Source: CAMDMI01 sp044379485 (lineage in GTDB: Bacteria; Bacteroidota; Bacteroidia; Cytophagales; Flexibacteraceae). Taken from it: a stretch of 18,215 nt of DNA. The position numbers and the translations under genes were made by a program. Under the pieces are notes generated by a model, which worked only from the letters and a program-made list of their open reading frames with translations, was not told the DNA's origin and did not search any database. Location of the stretch: positions 1 through 18,215 of the forward strand of contig JBIPOE010000079.1 in NCBI GenBank assembly GCA_044379485.1, read 5' to 3'. This document shows, one piece after another, positions 6,913 to 14,688 of this stretch (position 1 is its first letter; each line of letters opens with the position of its first letter).

Positions 6913-7884
6913 TTAGGCCTCGGTAATTACTTCAAATCCCTTATAACTTCCTGTAATGGCAACTCCAAAAACTTCAGTGGCTACTCCTTTCAATTTTAGT
7001 TTACCAGCAGTTTCATTGAGAGTGGCACCCGAGCCTACGGCGTCGTCAATCAACAAAATCCTGTTGTATTTTTTTGATTCACTGGTCACAATACTTCTCC
7101 GGGCGTTCAAAATCCGGTCCTCGATTTTTGACAATGCCTTTTGAGGAACCACAATTTCACCTTTTACTTTAATGAGCTTAATTTGAGGAACATCAATTTG
7201 GAGATTCTTTTCCAGCATGGTCATAAACTGGACATCCCTTCGAATGGTTGGAGGAATAAAACCAACGGCATCTACTTTTAGAATCTGAATCAATCTGTTA
7301 ATTTTTTGAGAAGATAATTGAATAAGACGAAGTGATAATTTTTTATTCTGCCCTTGTTTTGCAAAATGGAGCAACTGGCCCATTAATGTTTTTCCAAACC
7401 GTTCAATCGCATAAAAGTCAAGATAATACAGGGCATTGAGATGCAGTTTATCAATACCTTTGGTGGTTTTGATTTTTTCCGTCCCATTTATAAATCCATC
7501 GTTATCAACAAATTGATTGTATTTTTCGATTGTTTGTCTATACTCTGAAATGGTTTTTACCACCGGTACTTTTCTTTTTTGACACCAATATGCAAATGCT
7601 TCCAGACCTTCAAGTAAACGGCCATCTTCTGTAATTTCAATAAATTGTCCTTCCAGAAATTGACGATCCGCTTCATCCACGTTTTCCTCCGTCTGATCCT
7701 TTGGCTTTTCAATAATTTGATAAAAGACCAGAGGTGGCTTTCCAATTTTAATGAGCTGTTTTTGATCCAGTAGATCCAGCAGTTTCCTTTGGACATATTG
7801 TCGGCTGAAACCTGTGGATTCAGCAATTTCACTGGGCGTGGCTTCACCTTTCAGGATGAGATATTGTAAAATTTTGTCCTTCAT
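6913..7884 (-). CDS. Winged-helix / ComF-like phosphoribosyltransferase-domain regulator
   Basis: The N-terminal 57 residues form a winged helix (ILKGEATPSEIAESTGFSRQY, split across helices 2 and 3, then a wing ending in VFYQ), as in MarR- or IclR-like DNA-binding domains. Residues about 200-315 resemble ComF-type phosphoribosyltransferases: VDAVGFIPPTIRRDVQF, the QKALSKIEDRILNARRS block (the Q-x-x-L...R..N signature) and the PRPP-binding loop ILLIDDAVGSGATL at 276-289. The middle (60-200) is helical and unrecognised. PurR of Bacillus is a known precedent for a phosphoribosyltransferase fold acting as the sensor of a regulator. By analogy this protein may bind DNA in response to PRPP or a phosphosugar. 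It lies between the rhamnosidase and rhaI, flanked by two identical palindromes, so autoregulation and control of rhaI are likely. An enzymatic role is not excluded. Confidence 0.75.
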   Translation of the reverse strand: MKDKILQYLILKGEATPSEIAESTGFSRQYVQRKLLDLLDQKQLIKIGKPPLVFYQIIEKPKDQTEENVDEADRQFLEGQFIEITEDGRLLEGLEAFAYWCQKRKVPVVKTISEYRQTIEKYNQFVDNDGFINGTEKIKTTKGIDKLHLNALYYLDFYAIERFGKTLMGQLLHFAKQGQNKKLSLRLIQLSSQKINRLIQILKVDAVGFIPPTIRRDVQFMTMLEKNLQIDVPQIKLIKVKGEIVVPQKALSKIEDRILNARRSIVTSESKKYNRILLIDDAVGSGATLNETAGKLKLKGVATEVFGVAITGSYKGFEVITEA

Positions 7885-7921
7885 ATTTGTTTACAGTTTA
7901 CTGTAAACTGTAAACAAATAT
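7883..7921. promoter_or_regulatory. 39-bp palindrome over promoter and start codon of the regulator gene
   Basis: The 27-base element of 6880-6906 recurs here at 7889-7915 with identical arms (central base T). The flanks ATATTT and AAATAT extend the symmetry to 39 bases. It covers part of the gene's ATG at 7884 and nearly all of its -7 element (7915-7922). A bound protein would block transcription, so repression of its own gene is the simplest reading. An RNA hairpin over the start codon is an alternative. Confidence 0.82.
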
Positions 7922-7948
7922 AATTGATTGTACCGAAATTAAAATCAA
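7915..7948 (-). promoter_or_regulatory. Bacteroidota-type promoter of the regulator gene
   Basis: On the minus strand TATATTTG (7915-7922) matches the TAnnTTTG -7 consensus. A TTG lies 23 bases upstream, at the long end of the accepted spacing. Transcription would begin inside the palindrome, leaving a leader of about 20-30 bases and no visible Shine-Dalgarno sequence. Confidence 0.5.
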
Positions 7949-8055
7949 CCTTTTTTATGCTCTGATTCGAATGGAATATTTGAATCGGCTCTCCAAGGGA
8001 AATCAGGGTAATATCAATACTAAAAAACTTCATACTAATTAACTTTTTAATGCGT

Positions 8056-10446
8056 TTATCTCATTTCAACTACCTGTTTACCAACCTTCAATCCCACTTC
8101 CTTTTCTTTCCAAACCAACTTTCCAGTCAAACCTTCCGGTAAGGTAATTTCAGCGGTCAATCCATTTTTTGTTGTGGAGTATTTTACTTCAATCAATCCT
8201 TTTGGATGGGGAATTTTGCCTTCGGCTTTTTTCAAATCGCCCAAATGGGGTGTGATTTTTACGGTGGCAAAACCGGGTGCATCTGAATCAATCCCTAAAA
8301 CGGTGCGGTAAAATTCGATGTTGGGACTGCAACCCCAGGCATGACAATCGCTGCGGGAAGGTTCGGGCGATTCGGCCCAGGTGGTAAGACCTATGGACAG
8401 TTGTTTCCGCCATTCCGATAGCCAGGAAAGATAGTTTTCGCCAAGTCCGGCTTTAGTGGCGGCCTGATGCAGATAGTATTTAAAGTAAATGGTGCAAGGA
8501 GCCATGTCCTTCGCTGTCATAGTTTTCTCCATCACTTGTTTTTGCAAGTCGGGTGGACAAACGCCTGTGATAACGGCCAATGAATTAACATGCTGGGAGA
8601 ACTGGTCGAATGTGATTACGTCTGCGTACAGTCCGGATTTTGGGTCCCAATACAGTTTCTGGATGCTTGTTTTCAGGGTTTCTATTCTGCTTTTCAGGGT
8701 TTTGGCCAGATTGGGATCGCCCAGATTCTCTTCCATTTCTGCTGCCAGTTGCAAAGCATGCAAATGCAGCAAATCCATGTGGGCGGAACGTCCATCGGAA
8801 CCTCTTTTTGGTACACCCCGGGGAAAAGTGGCTGTCCAATCCATAAAATTCCACCAGGGCACATCTTTGATGGTTCCGTCCGATTGGGCGTAACCGTTAA
8901 AAAAATCAAGAACTGTCCGGGTGCCAGGTAGCATTTCTTTCGCAAAGTTCTTGTCGTCACGGTATTTCCAGAAATCGTGCAGCATACCGATCCAGAGCAA
9001 GGAAAACGTAGGAATGATCTGAAAATCATTTGTAGGATAGCGACTTGCGGTAAATCCTTCCGCCTGACGCGAATTGTAGATTGCACGAATGGCCTGTTTG
9101 GCGAGGTGATCTTCCCCAAAGGTATAGTAGGAAACCAAAGCCTGAATTCGTGTATCGCCCACATACTGAAGCTGTTCGTAATATGGACAATCGAAGTACG
9201 TTTCATGGGCACAAAGCCGGGCAGTCCGGATTCCGGTGTTCACAATGCTGTCCAGCAAGGAACTTCCAGCTGTAAAAGTACTTTTTGCCACCAAAGGAAA
9301 GCCTGTAAACTCACCCCGGAGGTCTTGAATATCGAGTGGTTCTTCCTTTGTTTCGACGATGAGCTGGATGTACCGCCATGTCCGGAACCAAAGCGGACGG
9401 AAAACCCTGTTTTGGCCTCCATTGGGCAGAAAGACATCCTGGTTTCCGATAAAAACTTTTCCATTTACCTCGTTCCGGTTTCCCTTGTTGTTCAGTTTCT
9501 GGTTCTTGGAGTTGATTTCTTTCGGCTTTTTTTCAAAAAGTCCTTCGGCATATAGGAGGGTGATTTTTGCTCCCTTTCCTCCACTCACAAATAGTTCAGG
9601 ATAAGCGTTGGTTAAATAGCTCTGATCCAGCAAAAAGGTGTCTTTTCGGTTGACCGGGATGGTCCAGCGGACAGGTTTTCCGGGAAAGTCTTTTGGTACC
9701 TGGGCAAAGGTTGATTTTCGTAAACCGGGGATTCTTTCCAAACGCGATTCCATAGCCGGAACATCCGATGGAATTAACATCCACTTGCCGGAATCGTTTT
9801 TGGATCTGGGACTTCCTTTCGGGCCTTTTTCCGGGGATTTCCAGGCCTCATCATTGTAGGCCAAGGTTTCCCAGTTCCAGGGATATACGGAGGCATCGAT
9901 TTGTTCTCCGGGACCCACCACATAATATTCCGGGACCATTTCCTGTGTAATTTTGATGGGTTGCCAGGCCTTGTTTTCCAGCCATTTCCAGGTTTCGTTG
10001 GTATTGACCACTTCCTCCTTTTCAGAATTGCCTTGTAGGATAAAACCGGAAGCACCCGAACTCATTTCTCCCAATCCTGTCCATTGGGCGAAATTCCAGA
10101 TCCGGGCGGCCAATACATTTTTACCCGATTGAAGAAAGGGTGCCAGATCTACGGTTTCATATTTCCAGTGAAACAAATCCCTACGGGCCGGGCCGGCAGA
10201 TGCTCGTATTCCATTCACATACAGTTCATAGCGCTGGTCGCCGGAAACATGGATCAGAAATTGACCAGGCTTTTCGGGCAGCTCAAAAGACTTGCGAAAA
10301 AGGTGTACCCCAAAGTTTGTGGCACTACCCTCTGCAGGTTTTATCCAGAAGGCATTCCAGTTGGTTTGGCTCCAGTCTTTGGTTTGGGCTTCCGTTTGGT
10401 TGGAAACCAGAAGGCTGAAAAGAAGGATGGTTAAGAAGTATTTCAT
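8056..10446 (-). CDS. Alpha-L-rhamnosidase, GH78-like, periplasmic
   Basis: The 796-residue protein has a signal peptide (about residues 1-20, cleavage near TEA-Q). It has N-terminal beta domains including a carbohydrate-binding-like part (about 30-140), a beta-sandwich before 390, an (alpha/alpha)6 barrel at about 395-715 and a C-terminal beta domain. The barrel carries DCPYYEQLQYVGDTR at 419-433, where GH78 enzymes have their acidic catalytic cluster, and WAESPEPSRSDCHAWGCSP from 690, with Glu692 in the catalytic-base position. It would release terminal L-rhamnose from a glycan or oligosaccharide in the periplasm. It lies downstream of the aldolase fusion, with a 211-base gap, and upstream of the regulator. 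The first motif differs from the common DCPQR-E-R-GWTGD form, so substrate or linkage may differ. I found no clear promoter in the gap. Confidence 0.85.
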   Translation of the reverse strand: MKYFLTILLFSLLVSNQTEAQTKDWSQTNWNAFWIKPAEGSATNFGVHLFRKSFELPEKPGQFLIHVSGDQRYELYVNGIRASAGPARRDLFHWKYETVDLAPFLQSGKNVLAARIWNFAQWTGLGEMSSGASGFILQGNSEKEEVVNTNETWKWLENKAWQPIKITQEMVPEYYVVGPGEQIDASVYPWNWETLAYNDEAWKSPEKGPKGSPRSKNDSGKWMLIPSDVPAMESRLERIPGLRKSTFAQVPKDFPGKPVRWTIPVNRKDTFLLDQSYLTNAYPELFVSGGKGAKITLLYAEGLFEKKPKEINSKNQKLNNKGNRNEVNGKVFIGNQDVFLPNGGQNRVFRPLWFRTWRYIQLIVETKEEPLDIQDLRGEFTGFPLVAKSTFTAGSSLLDSIVNTGIRTARLCAHETYFDCPYYEQLQYVGDTRIQALVSYYTFGEDHLAKQAIRAIYNSRQAEGFTASRYPTNDFQIIPTFSLLWIGMLHDFWKYRDDKNFAKEMLPGTRTVLDFFNGYAQSDGTIKDVPWWNFMDWTATFPRGVPKRGSDGRSAHMDLLHLHALQLAAEMEENLGDPNLAKTLKSRIETLKTSIQKLYWDPKSGLYADVITFDQFSQHVNSLAVITGVCPPDLQKQVMEKTMTAKDMAPCTIYFKYYLHQAATKAGLGENYLSWLSEWRKQLSIGLTTWAESPEPSRSDCHAWGCSPNIEFYRTVLGIDSDAPGFATVKITPHLGDLKKAEGKIPHPKGLIEVKYSTTKNGLTAEITLPEGLTGKLVWKEKEVGLKVGKQVVEMR

Positions 10447-10657
10447 GTTTGGAAAGGAATTAATAAAGATTCAATAATTGTCCGGTAAAAAAGATGATTT
10501 ATTTATCGTTAATTTTAAAAATCAGAAGTGTATTGCAAACTGTTAATATTCAAATTATTAGCCGATAATCCAGTGTTTTTAACAAAAAATGGTAAGATTA
10601 CGGTAATGGGATCCAACATATTTTAAATCAGTTATTTACAAGTCTGCAAATTTTAAC

Positions 10658-12769
10658 TTACCGCACAAACGCTGCCGCTACTCCACCATCTACATTCAGG
10701 ACATTTCCTGTGCATTTGGAAAGGTCGCCCCCCACAAAAGCAAAAACAGCTGAGGCAATGTCTTCCGCATAAATGATTTCATTCATCAGCGTTCGTGAGG
10801 CATAATAAGCAGGAAGTTCCTGAACCGTAATGTTATATGCTTTTGCTCGTTCTTCTGCCCAGGCGCCTTCCCAGATTTTGCTTCCGCCAATGACGGCATC
10901 AGGATTGACGACGTTTACCCTGATTTTGTCTTTTCCCAATTCTGCAGCCAACAAGCGACTCATGTGCAGCTGTGCAGCTTTTGCGGTTCCGTATGCAATG
11001 TTGCTTGGACCAGAAACCAGGGCATTTTTGCTCACAATGTTGAGGATGTCCCCACCCTTGCCTTGTTTTCTAAAAATCTCAGCGGCTTTTTGGGAACACA
11101 GAAACTGACCTTTTACCAACACATCCTGAAGCAGATTCCAATCGGCTTCGGTGGTGGTTTCCAAAGATTTGGAAATGGCCAGTCCGGCGCAATTCACCAG
11201 AAGGTCGACACCACCAAACTCCCGGCAGGCAAAATCAAAAGCGTTTTGGATCTGGTTTTGATCCATCACATCCAGACTTACCGAACGAACTTTGTCTTTT
11301 CCAAACCTGGCTAAAAATTCGGTTTCTGCTTCCGTTTTCCAATCTTCATTCAATTCTGCCAGAACCACACAGGCACCTTCTTCTGCCAGGCGTTTCGCAA
11401 TGGCTTTTCCTATTCCTCCACCGGCTCCTGTTATGAATGCAACTTTTGCAGAAAGTGGTTTCTCTTTGGGCATTCGTTGGAGTTTCGCTTCTTCGAGCAA
11501 CCAGTATTCAATGTCAAACGCTTCCTGCTCAGGCAAGCCCTGGTACTCAGAAACTGCCTCAGCTCCCTTCATTACGTTGATCGCGTTGAGGTAAAATTCT
11601 GACGCAACCCGGGCAGTTTGCTTGTCTTTTGCAAATGAAATCATGCCAACCCCCGGCCAAAGTAAAATTACAGGGTTCGAATCACGGATGGCTGGGCTGT
11701 CCGGGTTTTTGCATCGATCGTAATACAATTGATATTCTGATCTGTACCTGGAGAATAGTCCTTCGAGAAATGCTGGATTTTCAGCCAACTTCTCTTCCAG
11801 GTTGGCGGGCAAAACCAGTGGCCGGATTTTGGTTCGGAGGAAATGATCGGGACAGGAAGTGCCCATGGCAGCCAATCGGTTCAGGTCATTTGAGTTTACA
11901 AATTCAAGAACTCTCTCATCATCTGAAAAATGGCCAACCATTCGCCTTAAAGAAGAAGCAAGTCCCCTGACCTCAGGCATGTAGGTAGAAACAAGGTTTA
12001 GTCGATTTTCTTTGGATTGGGATTCTTTTGAAGTTCCACCAAAAACAGCTCGTTTTTTACCATAATTTTCATTGAGATAAACCGAAGCCTCTTCAATAAT
12101 GGTCAAGGTGTTACAATATGACTCATAAGAAGTTGCGCCCCAGGAAAACAATCCATGCCCGCCTAGAATCAGGCCTTTTGCAGAAGGATTATTTCGAATA
12201 GCCGCTTCGAGTTGTAAGCCCAGATCGAAACCCGGTCGTTGCCATGGAATCCAGATCATAGAATCGCCCCAGATTTCTTGCATGATGGCCTCGCCTTCCT
12301 TTGATGCTGCGATGGAAATCAAGGCATCGGGATGCAGATGGTCGATGTGTTTAAAAGGAAGCAGGCCATGCAGCGGTGTATCGATGGACGGAGCCGCACA
12401 TTTTGGATCGAACAGGCAGTGGTTAAACAGCTCAACCATTTCGTCTTCAAATTCTAAACCCCTATACCGATTTTTTAGCTGATGTAACTTCTTGATGTAT
12501 AGATTAGCGCAACCTTTCCTGGTCAATGTTCCAATGTCTCCTCCGGAACCTTTCACCCACATAATTTCCACCTGTTCGCCAGAGACAGGATCAGATTCCA
12601 TTATTTTTACAGAAGTGTTTCCGCCTGCATAATTGGTTAACCGGAGGTCTGTACCAAGGAGATTGGACCGGTAGATAAAAAGGTCAACTTCAGAGCCGGA
12701 AAATTGATTTGCTTTGTCCTCTTCCCATAAATAGGAAACGTACTTGAAGTCAGATGGCTTGTGCGACAT
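10658..12769 (-). CDS. rhaD: Fused rhamnulose-1-phosphate aldolase / lactaldehyde dehydrogenase
   Basis: This bifunctional cytoplasmic enzyme, also called RhaEW, cleaves L-rhamnulose-1-phosphate to dihydroxyacetone phosphate and L-lactaldehyde and then oxidises or reduces the aldehyde. Numbered from the upstream ATG at 12802, the class II aldolase half (about 40-430) has NYAGGNTS, VKGSGGDIGTL, and the zinc-site-like DTPLHGLLPFKHIDHLHPDA and GGHGLF. The short-chain dehydrogenase half (452-714) has TGAGGGIG for NAD binding, NCAG, Ser591 and the YxxxK pair in YGTAK (604-608), and VNPDAV. I start it at the second ATG (12769; MSHKPSDFKYVSYLW): the first ATG at 12802 sits inside the -7 promoter element and the extra residues do not look conserved. 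It is the first gene of the minus-strand series and diverges from the DeoR-type gene. Confidence 0.92.
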   Translation of the reverse strand: MSHKPSDFKYVSYLWEEDKANQFSGSEVDLFIYRSNLLGTDLRLTNYAGGNTSVKIMESDPVSGEQVEIMWVKGSGGDIGTLTRKGCANLYIKKLHQLKNRYRGLEFEDEMVELFNHCLFDPKCAAPSIDTPLHGLLPFKHIDHLHPDALISIAASKEGEAIMQEIWGDSMIWIPWQRPGFDLGLQLEAAIRNNPSAKGLILGGHGLFSWGATSYESYCNTLTIIEEASVYLNENYGKKRAVFGGTSKESQSKENRLNLVSTYMPEVRGLASSLRRMVGHFSDDERVLEFVNSNDLNRLAAMGTSCPDHFLRTKIRPLVLPANLEEKLAENPAFLEGLFSRYRSEYQLYYDRCKNPDSPAIRDSNPVILLWPGVGMISFAKDKQTARVASEFYLNAINVMKGAEAVSEYQGLPEQEAFDIEYWLLEEAKLQRMPKEKPLSAKVAFITGAGGGIGKAIAKRLAEEGACVVLAELNEDWKTEAETEFLARFGKDKVRSVSLDVMDQNQIQNAFDFACREFGGVDLLVNCAGLAISKSLETTTEADWNLLQDVLVKGQFLCSQKAAEIFRKQGKGGDILNIVSKNALVSGPSNIAYGTAKAAQLHMSRLLAAELGKDKIRVNVVNPDAVIGGSKIWEGAWAEERAKAYNITVQELPAYYASRTLMNEIIYAEDIASAVFAFVGGDLSKCTGNVLNVDGGVAAAFVR

Positions 12770-12826
12770 TGATTGAATTCTGTAAAAATTTTTTGCAAAC
12801 ATAAATTATTCAATCAATTTCAATCA
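12770..12826. promoter_or_regulatory. TTCAATCA repeats: operator candidate for the DeoR-type regulator
   Basis: The eight-base word TTCAATCA occurs twice as a direct repeat (12809-12816 and 12819-12826; starts ten bases apart, one helical turn) and once inverted (12770-12777). The direct pair overlaps the -33 region of the aldolase-gene promoter, and the inverted copy lies just before its start codon. DeoR-family regulators often bind spaced direct repeats. Assignment to the adjacent regulator is inferred from position. Confidence 0.5.
12796..12823 (-). promoter_or_regulatory. Promoter of the aldolase-dehydrogenase gene
   Basis: On the minus strand TTG (12821-12823) is followed after exactly 17 bases by TATGTTTG (12796-12803), a full match to the Bacteroidota TAnnTTTG -7 element. 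Transcription should start near 12789, giving a leader of about 20 bases before the ATG at 12769. This rules out the upstream ATG at 12802 as a start from this promoter. Confidence 0.65.
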
Positions 12827-12852
12827 TTTTAATTTACTTGCGATCTTAATTT

Positions 12853-13632
12853 ATGGCTCAACAATCGAAACACGCAAATGCTCTTCTGGCATTGCTCCAA
12901 AAAGAATCGCAAATTTCTGTTGAAGTTGCCTGTGCAGAATTGGGGTTTTCTGAAGCCACCTGCCGGCGGGTTTTTGGCCAGCTTGAAATTGAAGGTCTGG
13001 TTGAAAGATACTGGGGAGGGATACAATTGCCCAATTCCTACCCAATCCATCAAACCTCAGTTTACCAAAGGCAGACATCCAACCTGGAAGACAAAATTAT
13101 TGTAGCAAAGGCGGCTTCCGAAAGGGTTGAAAACGGGGATGTTGTCATTCTCGATGGGGGTACAACCACCGTTCAAATGGTTCCTTTTCTGGCAGAAATG
13201 AAGATCAGGGTGATCACCAATTCCATCCTCATTGCACAGGCTTTCGATCATTTGCGGGCAAAATCCAATGGTCCCGAAATTCTGTTAACCGGCGGCTGGT
13301 TGTTTCAGGAACTTGGGGTGCTTACCGGACCCGAAACGCGGGAAACACTCCGCAGATACCACGCACAGAAGTTGTTTTTATCACCTGCCGGGCTCGATGA
13401 AAACTACCTTACCAACCACCATCCCGATATTGTGGAGACTGAGCAGACAATGATCCAGCAGGCAAAAGAATGCATCATCCTGGCCGATGCTTCCAAAATT
13501 GGACTAAAGCACATGTGCAACATAACCACCACAGAAATGGCACATTCGATCATACTAAATACCTCTTCAGAATCTATAGCTTTTCAATCAAAATTAAAGA
13601 ACCCTTCCTCATTAATCCTTGTAAATCAATAA
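12853..13632 (+). CDS. DeoR-family transcriptional regulator of the rhamnose locus
   Basis: The 259-residue protein has an N-terminal DeoR helix-turn-helix (about residues 5-55: ALLALLQKESQISVEVACAE then SEATCRRVFGQLE). The C-terminal sugar-phosphate sensor fold follows, with DGGTTT at 101-106, TNS at 122-124, TGG at 147-148 and ADASKIG at 211-217. Such regulators usually repress sugar genes and respond to a phosphorylated intermediate; here rhamnulose-1-phosphate or a downstream product is the natural guess. It diverges from the aldolase gene over a region with repeated TTCAATCA words and precedes rhaT by only three bases, so it is cotranscribed with the transporter. It is probably a RhaR functional equivalent. 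Confidence 0.87.
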   Translation: MAQQSKHANALLALLQKESQISVEVACAELGFSEATCRRVFGQLEIEGLVERYWGGIQLPNSYPIHQTSVYQRQTSNLEDKIIVAKAASERVENGDVVILDGGTTTVQMVPFLAEMKIRVITNSILIAQAFDHLRAKSNGPEILLTGGWLFQELGVLTGPETRETLRRYHAQKLFLSPAGLDENYLTNHHPDIVETEQTMIQQAKECIILADASKIGLKHMCNITTTEMAHSIILNTSSESIAFQSKLKNPSSLILVNQ

Positions 13633-13635
13633 GTA

Positions 13636-14673
13636 ATGAATGTTTTGTTGGGCGTTTTTCTCCACTTTCTGGGTGGATTTGCTTCAGGAAGTTTTTACAT
13701 TCCGTTTAAAAAAGTAAAAGGTTGGGCATGGGAAACGGCCTGGCTTGTGGGAGGTGTATTCTCATGGATTCTGGCACCCTGGGTCGTGGCATGGCTTACC
13801 GTTCCAAACCTGTTGGAAATATTGAAAACGGCTCCGTCCGAAACGATGGGCTGGTGTTACTTTTTTGGAGCCCTTTGGGGAATCGGCGGCCTGACTTTTG
13901 GCCTTTCTATGAGGTATTTAGGGATGTCATTGGGCATGGCTGTGGCATTGGGATTTTGCTCTGCCTTCGGCACATTGATTCCACCTATTGCCGAAGGAAG
14001 ATGGCATGAAATCTCCACCTCACTATCCGGACAGTTCACACTTTGGGGTGTGTCAGTTTGCCTTATTGGAATAGCAGTTTGCGGTTGGGCCGGAATCAAA
14101 AAGGAAAGAGAATCAAATGGACAGGTAAACGAAGCCATTCTCGAATTCAACCTCAAAAAGGGTCTCTTAGTTGCTACGTTTTCTGGTATTCTAAGTGCTT
14201 GTTTTTCATTTGGTTTGGCCGCTGGAAAACCCATTGCCGATCTCAGCAGGTCTTTTGGGACAAACCAACTCTGGCAATCGGGGGCGGTATTGATTGTGGT
14301 GCTGGCAGGAGGATTTACAACCAACGCCATCTGGTGTATCTGGCTCAACATCAGTAATAAAACAGGCAAGGATTATCTCAATTTCAAACCTGGTTATGCC
14401 AGAAACCTGCTCTTTTGTGCCGTTGCCGGCATCACATGGTACCTCCAGTTTATGTTTTATGGGATGGGTGCTTCGCAAATGGGAGAATATGAGTTCACCG
14501 GCTGGACACTGCACATGGCCTTCATCATCGCGGTGAGTAATGTATGGGGACTGGTTTTTAAGGAATGGAAAGGTTCATCCAAATCCACTCTCACCTGGCT
14601 TTCGGCTGGAATTTTTCTGGTAGTGTTTTCGACGGTGCTGGTAGGTGTGGGGAATTATTTGAATTCGTTATAA
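13636..14673 (+). CDS. rhaT: L-rhamnose/proton symporter RhaT
   Basis: This 345-residue inner-membrane protein has about ten hydrophobic helices and matches RhaT throughout its N-terminal half: an early FYIPFKKVKGWAWETAWLVGG block, the GALWGIGGLTFGLSMRYLGMSLG block at about 78-100, and GTLIPPI at about 112-118. It imports L-rhamnose together with a proton. It follows the regulator gene by three bases and precedes the lyase gene by 15, so the three form an operon. Its last about 117 bases are duplicated as a diverged copy downstream of the lyase gene (16648-16768). Confidence 0.93.
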   Translation: MNVLLGVFLHFLGGFASGSFYIPFKKVKGWAWETAWLVGGVFSWILAPWVVAWLTVPNLLEILKTAPSETMGWCYFFGALWGIGGLTFGLSMRYLGMSLGMAVALGFCSAFGTLIPPIAEGRWHEISTSLSGQFTLWGVSVCLIGIAVCGWAGIKKERESNGQVNEAILEFNLKKGLLVATFSGILSACFSFGLAAGKPIADLSRSFGTNQLWQSGAVLIVVLAGGFTTNAIWCIWLNISNKTGKDYLNFKPGYARNLLFCAVAGITWYLQFMFYGMGASQMGEYEFTGWTLHMAFIIAVSNVWGLVFKEWKGSSKSTLTWLSAGIFLVVFSTVLVGVGNYLNSL

Positions 14674-14688
14674 CATCCACCGCCTGTT

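Noticed and set aside
6880..7921. Regulator gene plus its two palindromes as a mobile cassette
   Set aside because: The palindromes fit operators by their position over a -7 element and upstream of rhaI; there is no recombinase or target duplication. Homology-driven excision remains possible but is not shown.
8489..10434. Many frames of 60-190 codons opposite or overlapping the rhamnosidase gene
   Set aside because: They are shadows of a GC-richer gene with well-conserved family motifs; none shows domains or sensible composition.
10830..12482. Frames of 66-116 codons opposite the aldolase-dehydrogenase gene
   Set aside because: Antisense shadows of a clearly recognised enzyme.
13857..14514. 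Antisense frames of 102 and 170 codons over rhaT
   Set aside because: They mirror hydrophobic RhaT codons and have no independent features.
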